Source: Chloroflexota bacterium
Lineage (GTDB): Bacteria > Chloroflexota > Anaerolineae > J036 > Brachytrichaceae
NCBI GenBank assembly: GCA_023488685.1
Contig: JAMDDR010000160.1
Coordinates: 1 to 32,318 of the forward strand
Reading direction: 5' to 3'
DNA length: 32,318 bases
Under the pieces are notes generated by a model. That model worked only from the letters and a program-made list of their open reading frames with translations, was not told the DNA's origin and ran no database searches. The translations under genes were made by a program, and so were the position numbers. Numbering within the stretch: the first letter of the stretch is position 1; each line of letters opens with the position of its first letter. Of the stretch, positions 23,292-30,952 are shown one piece after another.

Positions 23292-24581
23292 ATGCATGTT
23301 GACCTGGTGATCCACAACGCGGGCCAGCTCGTGACCTGTGCCAGCCCAAGCGGGCCGAAACGAGGGCCAGCGCTGCGAGATGTAGGTTTGATCGAGAACG
23401 GTGCCATCGCCATCAGCGACGGCGAAATTGTGGCTATTGGCCTCTCGCGTGACGTGCGCGCGGAATATGTTGCACGGCAGACCATCGATGCGGGTGGCAA
23501 TGTGGTCTGCCCAGGCTTTGTCGGTCCGCACACGCACGTTGCCTACGCAGGCAATCGCATCGACGAGTTCGAACTGCGCGTCAAAGGCGCCACGTACCAG
23601 GACATCATGGCTGCCGGCGGTGGCATCGTGTCCACGATGCAGTCCGTGCGTGTAGCCACTCCTGAGCAGATCATCAACGAGACGCGCGTGCGGCTCGATC
23701 AAATGCTGGCATTGGGCACAACCACCGTCGAAGCGAAGTCGGGCTATGGCCTGGACACGGCAAATGAGCTAAAGCTCCTGGGTGTCGTCGAGGCGCTGGA
23801 TCAAGCCCACGCCATCGACCTGGTGCCGACGTTTATGGGTGCACACGCCATCCCGCCCGAATATCGAAACCGTGGTGACGACTATGTCGCGTTGGTGGTC
23901 GAACAAATGACCCCTGCGATCGCTGCCTGGTACAGGGCCACACACTTTGCAGCGCGGGGCGTGCCGCTGTTTGCCGATGTGTTCTGTGAACGTAACGCCT
24001 TTGACGTGGAGCAGTCACGGCGGGTGCTCGCTGCGGCGAAATCGCATGGCATGCGCATCAAGGCGCACGTGGACGAGTTTAGCGCCATGGGTGGTGTGGC
24101 GATGGCACTTGGTCTGGACGCGTGCTCTGTCGATCACCTCGACGTTACGGGCAGCGAGGACATGCGCCGCATTGCGCAGTCAGATACCATCGCCGTCATC
24201 ATACCGGCGGTGACTGTCAACCTGGGTGGCACTCATTTTGCCGACGCGCGCGGGCTGATCGACGCCGGCGCCGCGCTGGCACTGACGACTGATATCAACC
24301 CTGGCTCGGCACCGTGCCCGTCGTTGCCTTTGGTCATGGCGATTGCCTGTCGCTATCAACACCTGGCACCGGCGGAAGCGCTGAATGCCGTCACGATCAA
24401 CGCTGCGCACGCCATCGGTCTGGGCCAGCACGCCGGCTCACTTGAAGCCGGCAAGCAGGCAGACGTTCTGATCGTGGATGCCCCTGACTACCGGCACCTG
24501 GCTTACCAATTTGGCGCCAATCTCGTGCGGACCGTGGTGAAACGAGGGCGCGTTTTGCGTGGGCGTGTTATTCATGAGTGA
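23292..24581 (+). CDS. hutI: Imidazolonepropionase
   Basis: A 429-residue amidohydrolase-superfamily enzyme that opens the imidazolone ring to give N-formimidoyl-glutamate. The metal site begins with His80-x-His82 in GFVGPHTHVAYAGNR, followed by the substrate-binding KGATYQDIMAAGGGI (98-112), TTVEAKSGYGL, AHVDEFSAMGG and the late metal Asp in TTDINPGSAPCPSLP. All are as in characterised HutI. A longer frame opens at 23133 within hutU; the ATG at 23292 gives MHVDLVIHNA, the normal N-terminal strand, and is chosen although its ribosome site is weak. The end overlaps or abuts hutH, so the two are probably co-translated. Confidence 0.97.
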   Translation: MHVDLVIHNAGQLVTCASPSGPKRGPALRDVGLIENGAIAISDGEIVAIGLSRDVRAEYVARQTIDAGGNVVCPGFVGPHTHVAYAGNRIDEFELRVKGATYQDIMAAGGGIVSTMQSVRVATPEQIINETRVRLDQMLALGTTTVEAKSGYGLDTANELKLLGVVEALDQAHAIDLVPTFMGAHAIPPEYRNRGDDYVALVVEQMTPAIAAWYRATHFAARGVPLFADVFCERNAFDVEQSRRVLAAAKSHGMRIKAHVDEFSAMGGVAMALGLDACSVDHLDVTGSEDMRRIAQSDTIAVIIPAVTVNLGGTHFADARGLIDAGAALALTTDINPGSAPCPSLPLVMAIACRYQHLAPAEALNAVTINAAHAIGLGQHAGSLEAGKQADVLIVDAPDYRHLAYQFGANLVRTVVKRGRVLRGRVIHE

Positions 24582-26139
24582 TATGCCAACTGAGACTATC
24601 TTCATCGATGGTGAGCGCCTGACATTCGACCAGGTCATGGCAATCGCGTTTGGACAGCCCGGACATCCACGTGTGGCTTTGAGCGAGCCGGCCCAGGCGC
24701 GCGTGACGCGTGCTGCCCAGGCGGTGCAGCATCTGCTCGCAAAGGGCACGATTGCCTATGGCATCACCACCGGTTTTGGCGCGTTCAAAGATCGCATCAT
24801 CTCGCCGGACCAGGTCGAGCAATTGCAGCACAACATCGTGGTCAGCCACGCGGCGGGAACCGGCGCCCCGTTCGACGTGCCCACAACGCGCGCCATCATG
24901 CTCATTCGCGCCAACACATTGGCACGCGGTTATTCCGGCGTGCGGTTGCAGACGCTGCAACTGCTGTTGGATATGATCAACGCGGGCGTGCACCCGGTCG
25001 TGCCGGAGAAAGGGTCACTGGGTGCGAGTGGCGACCTGGCGCCGCTGGCGCATCTGTGTCTGCCGATGATCGGCGCAGGTGAGGCCGTATGGGATGGGGA
25101 GTGCCTGCCCGGCGCGGAGGCTATGGCCCGCGCCGGGCTGCAGACGACGCGATTGGCGGCAAAAGAAGGTTTGGCGTTGACGAATGGCACTGCCGTGATG
25201 TGCGCCCTGGGCGTATTGCAGACGGTGCGCGCCGAGCAATTGTCCCAGACGGCGGATATCGCAGGATGTCTGAGCCTGGAGGCCCTGCAGGGCACACCCC
25301 TGGCGTTCGACGAGCGCATCCACCGTTTGCGCCCATTCCCACGCCAGCAGGATTGCGCAGCCTATCTACGGCGGCTGCTGGATGGCAGTGAGTTCACACG
25401 GGGCTATGACCCTACCAACGTCCAGGACGCCTATACGCTGCGTTGCATTCCGCAGGTGCACGGCGCGGCGCGGGATGCCATTGCGTATGCCCGGTGGGTC
25501 TTTGAAATCGAACTGAATGCCGTCACCGATAACCCGCTTCTGTTCGTGGATGACCCTAGTGGTGATGTGACGGTGCTGTCCGGCGGCAACTTCCACGGCG
25601 AACCGCTGGCCATCGCCATGGACTACCTGGGGCTGGCCGTGGCCGAACTGGGCAACATCGCCGAGCGGCGCATCATGCGCCTGACGGACGAAGCGTCGAA
25701 CACGCACGTACTACCTGCCTTCCTGACACGCGAGGGCGGGTTGAATTCGGGTTTCATGATCGTGCAGTACACGGCGGCGGCGCTGGCAACTGAGAACAAG
25801 GTGCTGGCACATCCAGCCAGCGTCGACACCATCCCGACGTCGGCGAACGTGGAGGATCACGTCAGCATGGGCGTCACGGCAGGATTGAAGTTACGCCAGA
25901 TCATAGATAACGTGGAACGTATCCTGGGGATCGAGCTGATGTGCGCAGCACAAGGCGTTGACTTCCGGAAACAAGCGCTAGGACCGCAGGCCAGGCTGGG
26001 CGCGGGTACACGCGGTGTGTACGCACTGATACGGCAGTGCGTACCGTTCATCGAGCAGGACGCCGTCATGTACCCGTATATTGAGGCCGTGCGGCAGAAG
26101 GTTGCCGACGGCAGCGTGGTGAGCCAGGCGATGGTATGA
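24574..26139 (+). CDS. hutH: Histidine ammonia-lyase
   Basis: This 521-residue enzyme removes ammonia from histidine to form urocanate, the first step of the pathway. The Ala-Ser-Gly triad that cyclises to the MIO cofactor is at 151-153 in KGSLGASGDLAPLAH. YGITTGFGAF (62-71) supplies the catalytic Tyr, and NVQDAYTLRCIPQVHGA and NPLLF also match. Start choice is uncertain: the frame extends to a GTG at 24559, ATG 24574 overlaps hutI by 8 bp, and ATG 24583 begins just after the hutI stop. None has a strong ribosome site, so translational coupling to hutI is likely. It is the last hut gene and converges on larC, with 12 bp between the stop codons. Confidence 0.97.
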   Translation: MSDMPTETIFIDGERLTFDQVMAIAFGQPGHPRVALSEPAQARVTRAAQAVQHLLAKGTIAYGITTGFGAFKDRIISPDQVEQLQHNIVVSHAAGTGAPFDVPTTRAIMLIRANTLARGYSGVRLQTLQLLLDMINAGVHPVVPEKGSLGASGDLAPLAHLCLPMIGAGEAVWDGECLPGAEAMARAGLQTTRLAAKEGLALTNGTAVMCALGVLQTVRAEQLSQTADIAGCLSLEALQGTPLAFDERIHRLRPFPRQQDCAAYLRRLLDGSEFTRGYDPTNVQDAYTLRCIPQVHGAARDAIAYARWVFEIELNAVTDNPLLFVDDPSGDVTVLSGGNFHGEPLAIAMDYLGLAVAELGNIAERRIMRLTDEASNTHVLPAFLTREGGLNSGFMIVQYTAAALATENKVLAHPASVDTIPTSANVEDHVSMGVTAGLKLRQIIDNVERILGIELMCAAQGVDFRKQALGPQARLGAGTRGVYALIRQCVPFIEQDAVMYPYIEAVRQKVADGSVVSQAMV

Positions 26140-26151
26140 ATGCGATCAGAC

Positions 26152-27366
26152 TCAGACTCCCGGAGTCTCCGAGACTCCGGGAGTCTCGGCAGTTACAAAC
26201 ACCCTGGCAGCAGCGAGCGCTGCTGTGTAGACTGCCATCAATGTGACGCCGCGCTCAGCCGCCAATCGCGCGCAGACATCGTGTTCGGGCGCCGCCTGGG
26301 TTACCTTCCCATCGACATACTTCAACTTGACAGGAACCTCACCATATTCCGTCTGCACCGCTCGCATTTCACGTTGCGTTTCGTAGCGATGTATGAGAGG
26401 CAGCACACGCACCCCTAACGTGCTGGTTTCCTGCAGAATCAGTTGCGCCAGCGTCGCTTCATCTGTGCGGCGGGCGATCACGCTGAGCATGGTCGCCGGC
26501 CGGTTCTTTTTCATCTGGATTGGGGTGAAGAACACGTCGAGCGCGCCGGCGGCGAACAACTTGCCCATGACATAGCCGAACACCTGTGGGTTCATGTCGT
26601 CTATGTTGGTCTCGATTTGAACAAGTCCGGATGAAGATATCACTTCGCTCTCGCCCAGGATGACACGCAGCACGTTCGGCCAGGGCATCTCGCGCCGGCC
26701 GGCACCGATCCCGGTTCGGCTGACCGTCATGGCAGGCTGCTCGAAGGTGGCCAGGGTGGCAAGGATGGCAGCGCCGGTGGGGGTGACCAGTTCGACCTGC
26801 GCCGGAGATGGCACCACCGGCATGCGGGTCATGCCCATCAATTCGAGGGTGGCCGGGGCAGGGAGCGGTAGCGTGCCGTGCTGCGTCTGGACCTGGCCGC
26901 TCACCATTGGCAACGCAGAGGCAAACAACTGCTCGACGCCGAGGTATTCCAATCCCGCGGCAGCGCCCACGATGTCGACGATCGAATCCACCGCGCCGAC
27001 TTCGTGAAAGTGCACTTCCTCGACGGCGCTGCCATGGACACGGGCTTCGGCTTGTGCCAGCATGTCAAAGATAGCGATGCTGGTGGATTTAGCTTTTGGC
27101 GACAGGCTGCTGCTTTCGATCAGTTGGACGATATCGGTGAAATGGCGGTGATCGGATGGATGAGTGGATTCGACGTGCACCTCCAGTTGCGCCGCCCGTA
27201 ATGCGCCTTTGTGCACCTGGTCCACACTCAGCGTCACATGTTCGACCAAACGTAGTGCGGCCACTTGCTCGTTCAGGTAGCCAAGAGGTAGCCCCGCATC
27301 GAGCAGCGCGCCCAGGAACATGTCGCCACTGATACCGGAGAAGCAATCACAATATGCAATCTTCAC
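26152..27366 (-). CDS. larC: LarC, nickel-insertion protein for the nickel-pincer nucleotide cofactor
   Basis: A 404-residue protein that uses CTP to insert nickel into the pyridinium dithiocarboxylate nucleotide, the last step of cofactor synthesis for LarA-type racemases. Family signatures include AYCDCFSGISGDMFLGALLDAG (4-25), the His-rich VEEVHFHEVGAVDSIVDIVGAA region (about 115-137), PLPAPATLELM, TPTGAAILATL, ETNIDDMNPQVFGYV and TPIQMKKNRPA. In Lactobacillus the gene needs a programmed frameshift; here it is one uninterrupted frame. GTG start at 27366 with GGAG 8 nt upstream. The last ten residues come from a palindromic repeat. It follows larB by 46 bp, separated by a small hairpin. Confidence 0.95.
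   Translation of the reverse strand: MKIAYCDCFSGISGDMFLGALLDAGLPLGYLNEQVAALRLVEHVTLSVDQVHKGALRAAQLEVHVESTHPSDHRHFTDIVQLIESSSLSPKAKSTSIAIFDMLAQAEARVHGSAVEEVHFHEVGAVDSIVDIVGAAAGLEYLGVEQLFASALPMVSGQVQTQHGTLPLPAPATLELMGMTRMPVVPSPAQVELVTPTGAAILATLATFEQPAMTVSRTGIGAGRREMPWPNVLRVILGESEVISSSGLVQIETNIDDMNPQVFGYVMGKLFAAGALDVFFTPIQMKKNRPATMLSVIARRTDEATLAQLILQETSTLGVRVLPLIHRYETQREMRAVQTEYGEVPVKLKYVDGKVTQAAPEHDVCARLAAERGVTLMAVYTAALAAARVFVTAETPGVSETPGV
26154..26186. repeat. 33-bp perfect palindrome overlapping the end of larC
   Basis: Two 16-bp arms, AGACTCCCGGAGTCTC and GAGACTCCGGGAGTCT, meet at a single central base. Each arm is itself nearly palindromic around CTCCCGGAG. It lies 15 bp after the hutH stop and covers the larC stop codon and last ten codons (TPGVSETPGV). 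It can act as a terminator hairpin for both convergent transcripts and looks like an inserted repeat element. Confidence 0.85.
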
Positions 27367-27387
27367 AGGGAGCTCTCCATGATTTCA

Positions 27388-27404
27388 CAGACCTTGCGGG
27401 TCTG
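27388..27404. repeat. Small hairpin between larB and larC
   Basis: CAGACC-TTGCG-GGTCTG forms a 6-bp stem with a 5-nt loop in the 46-bp larB-larC gap. Its TTGCG core resembles the larger inverted repeat at 12734-12799. It may be a small repeat element or an attenuating structure. Confidence 0.45.
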
Positions 27405-27412
27405 AGAGGGTT

Positions 27413-28216
27413 TCATTCATACTGCCCATACGGTAACCCTGGTCCTTCGTCAATGCTTGACTTTCGTCCTATCTTGTTGATCATGCCCGCCATGTAGCCG
27501 GCGCCAAAGCCGTTGTCTATGTTCACCACGGCTACCCCATTGGCACAACTGTTCAGCATCGCCAGTAGCGCTGCCAATCCGTTGAAGCTGGCCCCGTATC
27601 CCACGCTGGTTGGGACGGCAATCACCGGCGATGACACCAGCCCCGCGACGACACTCGCCAGCGCGCCTTCCATGCCGGCGACCACGACGAGCACGCGCGC
27701 TCGTTGCAGGGCAGGTGTCTGATCGAGCAACCGGTGTAGCCCGGCCACGCCCACATCGTAGATGCGCTCCACCTGGCTACCCGTCATCTCAGCGGTAATG
27801 GCCGCTTCCTCTGCTACTGGGATGTCGGCGGTGCCGGCGCACGCGACGACGATCCCGGCCGGCCGATCCTCATGGCTGGAACGGTCGAGATATAACAGGC
27901 GAGCGGGCGGGTGGTAAGTGGCCTCGGGCAGTTGATCGCGGATGGCGGCGTACATCTCAGCGGTTACGCGGGTGGCGAGCACCCGAGTGTTGCGCTGAGC
28001 CAGCCGTCGAAAGATCTGCACGACATGATCCGGCGTTTTCCCCTGGGCCAGGATGACCTCGGGGAAACCCTGCCGGAGTTCGCGGTGATGATCCAGACGG
28101 GCGAAATCGCCCACCGTTTCATAAGGCAGTTGGCGTAACTTTTGTAGCGCCTCATCAATGGTAGCCTGTTGGCTACGCACTGCCTCCAATAGTTCACGTA
28201 TACGTTCTTCATCCAT
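27413..28216 (-). CDS. larB: LarB, nicotinate adenine dinucleotide carboxylase/hydrolase
   Basis: This 267-residue protein carboxylates the pyridine ring of nicotinic acid adenine dinucleotide at C5 and releases AMP, giving the biscarboxylate precursor of the nickel-pincer nucleotide. The N-terminal helical part (1-60) contains LDHHRELRQGFPEVILAQGKT, the LarB hallmark. The C-terminal two-thirds is a PurE-like (AIR carboxylase) domain: IVVACAGTADIPVAEEA, YDVGVAGLHRLL, VVVAGMEGALASVVAGL, PVIAVPTSVGYGASF and NIDNGFGAG. All segments look intact. It leads the larB-larC pair. The sulfur-insertion enzyme LarE and a LarA-type enzyme are not in the window and would be needed elsewhere. Confidence 0.95.
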   Translation of the reverse strand: MDEERIRELLEAVRSQQATIDEALQKLRQLPYETVGDFARLDHHRELRQGFPEVILAQGKTPDHVVQIFRRLAQRNTRVLATRVTAEMYAAIRDQLPEATYHPPARLLYLDRSSHEDRPAGIVVACAGTADIPVAEEAAITAEMTGSQVERIYDVGVAGLHRLLDQTPALQRARVLVVVAGMEGALASVVAGLVSSPVIAVPTSVGYGASFNGLAALLAMLNSCANGVAVVNIDNGFGAGYMAGMINKIGRKSSIDEGPGLPYGQYE

Positions 28217-28225
28217 CGGGCCTAT

Positions 28226-28258
28226 CTTATACTGATCTGCACGGCTGGCATATGCCAG
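28226..28258 (-). promoter_or_regulatory. Possible promoter and palindromic operator of larB-larC
   Basis: CTGGCATATGCCAG (28245-28258) is a perfect 14-bp palindrome 29-42 bp before the larB ATG. Closer to the gene the minus strand reads AGTATAAGAT (28225-28234), a fair -10-like box. A -35 is not evident. Confidence 0.35.
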
Positions 28259-28275
28259 GCTTCCTGGCGGCGGTG

Positions 28276-28572
28276 TTAGCGAACCTGGAAGACGTAGCGG
28301 CCAGGTCCGGCAATCGTAAAGATACGACCAGCGACGTGGGTGACTTCGCCCGCGCTCTCGACGATGGCAATGCGTTTGCCCTCACAGGTCGCCGGCAGCT
28401 TCACCTCGGCAGACACCGCGGCGGGTAGGGTGACTTCAAGACGCCAGTACTGAGGTTGCCATGAGACGCCTACCAGGCCCCTGGGGGTGACGGTCTGACC
28501 CTGGACATATGGTAATCCGCCTGTTTGGGGCGCGATGCGTAGTTTGCCACCGCCCGGTTCGGCTATCTCCAT
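28276..28572 (-). pseudogene. C-terminal remnant of a rhamnosidase-like (GH78-type) glycosidase
   Basis: The 98-residue frame resembles only the last beta-sandwich domain of alpha-L-rhamnosidases: KLRIAPQTGG, TPRGLVGVSWQPQYWRLEVTLPA, SAEVKLP and the final GPGRYVFQV. The large catalytic barrel that should precede it is missing. Upstream in the same frame a TGA interrupts 10 codons before the ATG, and beyond that no glycosidase sequence is recognisable before the methyltransferase gene. There is no ribosome site at the ATG. It is therefore best read as the surviving tail of a deleted gene. It could also be a short expressed beta-domain protein, but nothing supports that. Confidence 0.6.
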
Positions 28573-28723
28573 GGTGTCCAGTCTATCCGCGAAGGACAGT
28601 CATTCACCTGCTCCGCCTACGCCTAGGTACCGGAAGACGCTCGTGTATGGATCAGCATGGCTGACGTTGGGCAGGCCTGGCACTATCGGTACTCGGTGCG
28701 GTTCACGGGCATCCTGGAAGTGG

Positions 28724-29842
28724 TCAGGTGGTTTTCTGACACGTCACCCACTGATGGTCCCAACCCGGTGAGGTTTGGGCACTGACAACAAGAGCCCGAA
28801 TGCACGGGCGCACATCTTCCGCGTGCAGGCGGGCCAGCACGCCGCACTCCTGGAGGCTCCGGGCGAACGTTGTTCCATCAGGCAGAGCCCATGACCTGAT
28901 CTCCTGGAAGCCGGCTTGGACCAGCAAGTTAGGGAACTCGTTGGCGGCAAGTGACCGGTCCTCGCCAGCATACTCTACCCGCTCGACGTCACCCAGGTCG
29001 CCCGATTCAAGCTGTTGCAGAATCTGCTCGCAGGCCAACTGTTGTTCATCAGACAACTCGCCAGCAAAGAGCCGCGCTCGGTCGGCCACGCGCTGATCTT
29101 CCGATCGCTCAGTGTCCCAGCAATACGCGAGGGCGGCTAACCGCCGGCCCGGCTCGGACTCGGGTTTCAGGTAAATGAAATAAGACCGGCTGAACAGGCC
29201 GCTGCCTGCGCCGTAGTGGAGAATAGGTGGCCCACCGTCGATAAAAAAGTTGATCCGCTCCCATGCTGGTCTATCAGGATCGATTGGCCACTGCTCGAAG
29301 GCGAATGGGCCGCCGGTCCGCAGCACTCGTCCGATCTCCTGCAGCATCGTTATCGGGTTGAAGCTGTAGGTGAAGACATTGCCGCCGAAGCAGACGCCAT
29401 CGAAGGTCTGGTCCGGGAACGGTAGCTCCCCAATATGAGCCGTTGCGAAGCACACGTTGTCGAGCCCCATAAACCCAGCCGTGTTCGTCGCTAGCGTCAC
29501 GTGCTCTGGCGACAGATCTAGCCCGACGACCTCGGGCAAGTAACGAGCGAGGTAGAGGGATGGCCAACCCTCGCCGCAACCCACGTCCAGGACCCGCTGG
29601 CAGCCCGACAAGGCGTGCACGAAGAACTCACCCCGGACATGAGCGTGTAGCTTGTGACCCCAGTGGGCTGGGTTCTGAGCGTCGAGGCTCAGTGCATACT
29701 CCTCCGGCTCCTGCCAGAGGCGCTGAGACGACGTACGCGCCTTAACATCATAGAAGTTGGCCAGAGGCACCTTTATGACCAGGCTGGCATCGAAGAGTAA
29801 TCGCTCAAGCCGACTCGGTTCAGTCACCGGGTAGAGCGCCAT
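28724..29842 (-). CDS. Class I SAM-dependent methyltransferase
   Basis: A 372-residue protein with a Rossmann-fold methyltransferase core at about 75-200. The SAM-binding motif I is VLDVGCGEGW (84-93), the acidic residue after strand 2 is in VVGLDLSPEH, and motif post-I/II reads GELPFPDQTFDGVCFGG; LQEIGRVLRTGGPFAFEQW follows. The N-terminal 70 residues and the C-terminal 150 are not recognised. No signal peptide or membrane helix is present. AAGGAG lies 6 nt before the ATG, a strong ribosome site. The neighbours, a rhamnosidase remnant and a transposase remnant, suggest a recombined region; the substrate cannot be guessed from them. The enzyme could modify a small molecule, lipid or sugar. 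Confidence 0.88.
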   Translation of the reverse strand: MALYPVTEPSRLERLLFDASLVIKVPLANFYDVKARTSSQRLWQEPEEYALSLDAQNPAHWGHKLHAHVRGEFFVHALSGCQRVLDVGCGEGWPSLYLARYLPEVVGLDLSPEHVTLATNTAGFMGLDNVCFATAHIGELPFPDQTFDGVCFGGNVFTYSFNPITMLQEIGRVLRTGGPFAFEQWPIDPDRPAWERINFFIDGGPPILHYGAGSGLFSRSYFIYLKPESEPGRRLAALAYCWDTERSEDQRVADRARLFAGELSDEQQLACEQILQQLESGDLGDVERVEYAGEDRSLAANEFPNLLVQAGFQEIRSWALPDGTTFARSLQECGVLARLHAEDVRPCIRALVVSAQTSPGWDHQWVTCQKTT

Positions 29843-29944
29843 CGTGTTCTCCTTGTCCTAACAGGTTGACCTAGTGTGACCCTGACTTCATGCAGATGCC
29901 GCCCGTGGTCTGGAGGGCTGGGCGGGGGGCATGACTCCAATCAG

Positions 29945-30090
29945 GATATGTCTGTCCTTGGTGAAAAAACCGGACACGAAAACGCCGTTTCGCGCTTAGT
30001 CTGCTCCGCCAAGAGAAGACGCACCGGCATGGTATTCAAGCCAAGCGCTTGCAGGCGGCGTGGGACGGCCTTTTGTGGATGCAGTTCTCT
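29945..30090 (+). pseudogene. Frameshifted C-terminal remnant of an ISAs1-family transposase
   Basis: Two adjacent plus-strand frames together recall the end of ISAs1/H-repeat transposases. The first (from 29945) ends GEKTGHENAV. The second (29983 onward) gives RRFALSLLRQEKTHRHG, then IQAKRLQAAW and DGLLWMQ, matching the conserved ALNLLRQEKT...GIKAKRLKAGWDxxYLL tail of this family. A frame change is needed between them and the catalytic DDE part is absent, so it is dead. The remaining part of the 288-bp gap between the methyltransferase and the esterase holds nothing else I recognise. The call is from remembered family sequence, not a search. Confidence 0.6.
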
Positions 30091-30130
30091 TCACGGGGTC
30101 TCCTATGTCTGCGCGCTGATGGTTGGGTCG

Positions 30131-30943
30131 CTAAGGAGTGGGCGTGACGGCGGGGTTCATCAGGTCCTCGTACGCTTTCAACCGTTGCACCCACAGGCTG
30201 GCGTGTGCATCGAGGCCTTCGTTTGAGAAGTGGCAGGTGTCATAGCGATAAGACTCGTCAAGCAGATCTGTGTTCGGTCCGGGATAGATGCCCAGGCTGG
30301 GATCGACCAACTCCCGCTGCGCAGCCGCGATTTCATTGTTTACCGGGTATTGACCGCAACGCGTGGCGACTGCGACGAAGACCGGCGCATCCACGCCGTG
30401 CGCGCGGATGCTCGCCAGCATGGCGAGGAAGCGCTGCTTGTAGTCTGTTTTGCTCGTGTACAACACTGCGTCGGATTCGCCCTGGTGCCATAACAGGTGA
30501 GTGATCTTGAGCCGTCGCCTCTGTGCATCCTCAATGGCCTTGAGGATGAGAGGATGTAGAGCGCCATCCGGTGCCCACTGCGCGATTTCCGTCGCACCCA
30601 CGGCGGCCGGCACGAAGATCACCCTATCGAAGAGCTTCTCAGCGATCAGCTTGTCCCCCAGGCGCGTCCATACACTGCCCCCTTCACCGTTTGCACCGCG
30701 AAGAGGATCGCGCGCACGATAAAAGTATCCGCGGTAAAGGTTGTAAACACCCAGCCTGGCGACCCGAGGACTTTCCCCAAAATTGGCGGCGTTGGATTGC
30801 CCGAACACCAACGCCACCATGAGCCTGGGCGATTGCGTCTTGACCGGGGTGGGTGACGCTGCAGGATGAGTGGCCGCCACGGGTTGTGCCAGCACAGCGA
30901 TCAACACGACCGCAAGGAGCGAAATGGTTGTTGTACGTAGCAC
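30131..30943 (-). CDS. Exported SASA/DUF303-type carbohydrate esterase (SGNH fold)
   Basis: This 270-residue protein begins with a clear signal peptide: a basic start (VLRTT), a hydrophobic core over about 6-19 and cleavage near PVAA-THP. A Pro/Thr-rich linker (26-39) follows. The catalytic Ser50 is in VFGQSNAANFG, the family block LLWHQGESDAV lies at 151-160, and Asp235 and His238 are in DTCHFSNEG. These are the hallmarks of the sialate/xylan acetylesterase SASA domain (CE6-like), which removes acetyl groups from glycans. It uses a GTG start 9 bp after the stop of the enolase-superfamily gene, so the two are probably co-transcribed. The natural substrate is unknown; plant polysaccharide acetyl groups would suit the neighbourhood. 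Confidence 0.88.
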   Translation of the reverse strand: MLRTTTISLLAVVLIAVLAQPVAATHPAASPTPVKTQSPRLMVALVFGQSNAANFGESPRVARLGVYNLYRGYFYRARDPLRGANGEGGSVWTRLGDKLIAEKLFDRVIFVPAAVGATEIAQWAPDGALHPLILKAIEDAQRRRLKITHLLWHQGESDAVLYTSKTDYKQRFLAMLASIRAHGVDAPVFVAVATRCGQYPVNNEIAAAQRELVDPSLGIYPGPNTDLLDESYRYDTCHFSNEGLDAHASLWVQRLKAYEDLMNPAVTPTP

Positions 30944-30952
30944 GAGTGAGCC

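Noticed and set aside
26152..27366. Programmed frameshift in larC
   Set aside because: Known in Lactobacillus, but here one frame spans both halves without interruption.
28657..28785. 43-codon plus-strand frame with a WHYRYSVR-type sequence
   Set aside because: It looks somewhat protein-like but overlaps the methyltransferase C-terminus, has no ribosome site, and I recognise no family; not enough to call.
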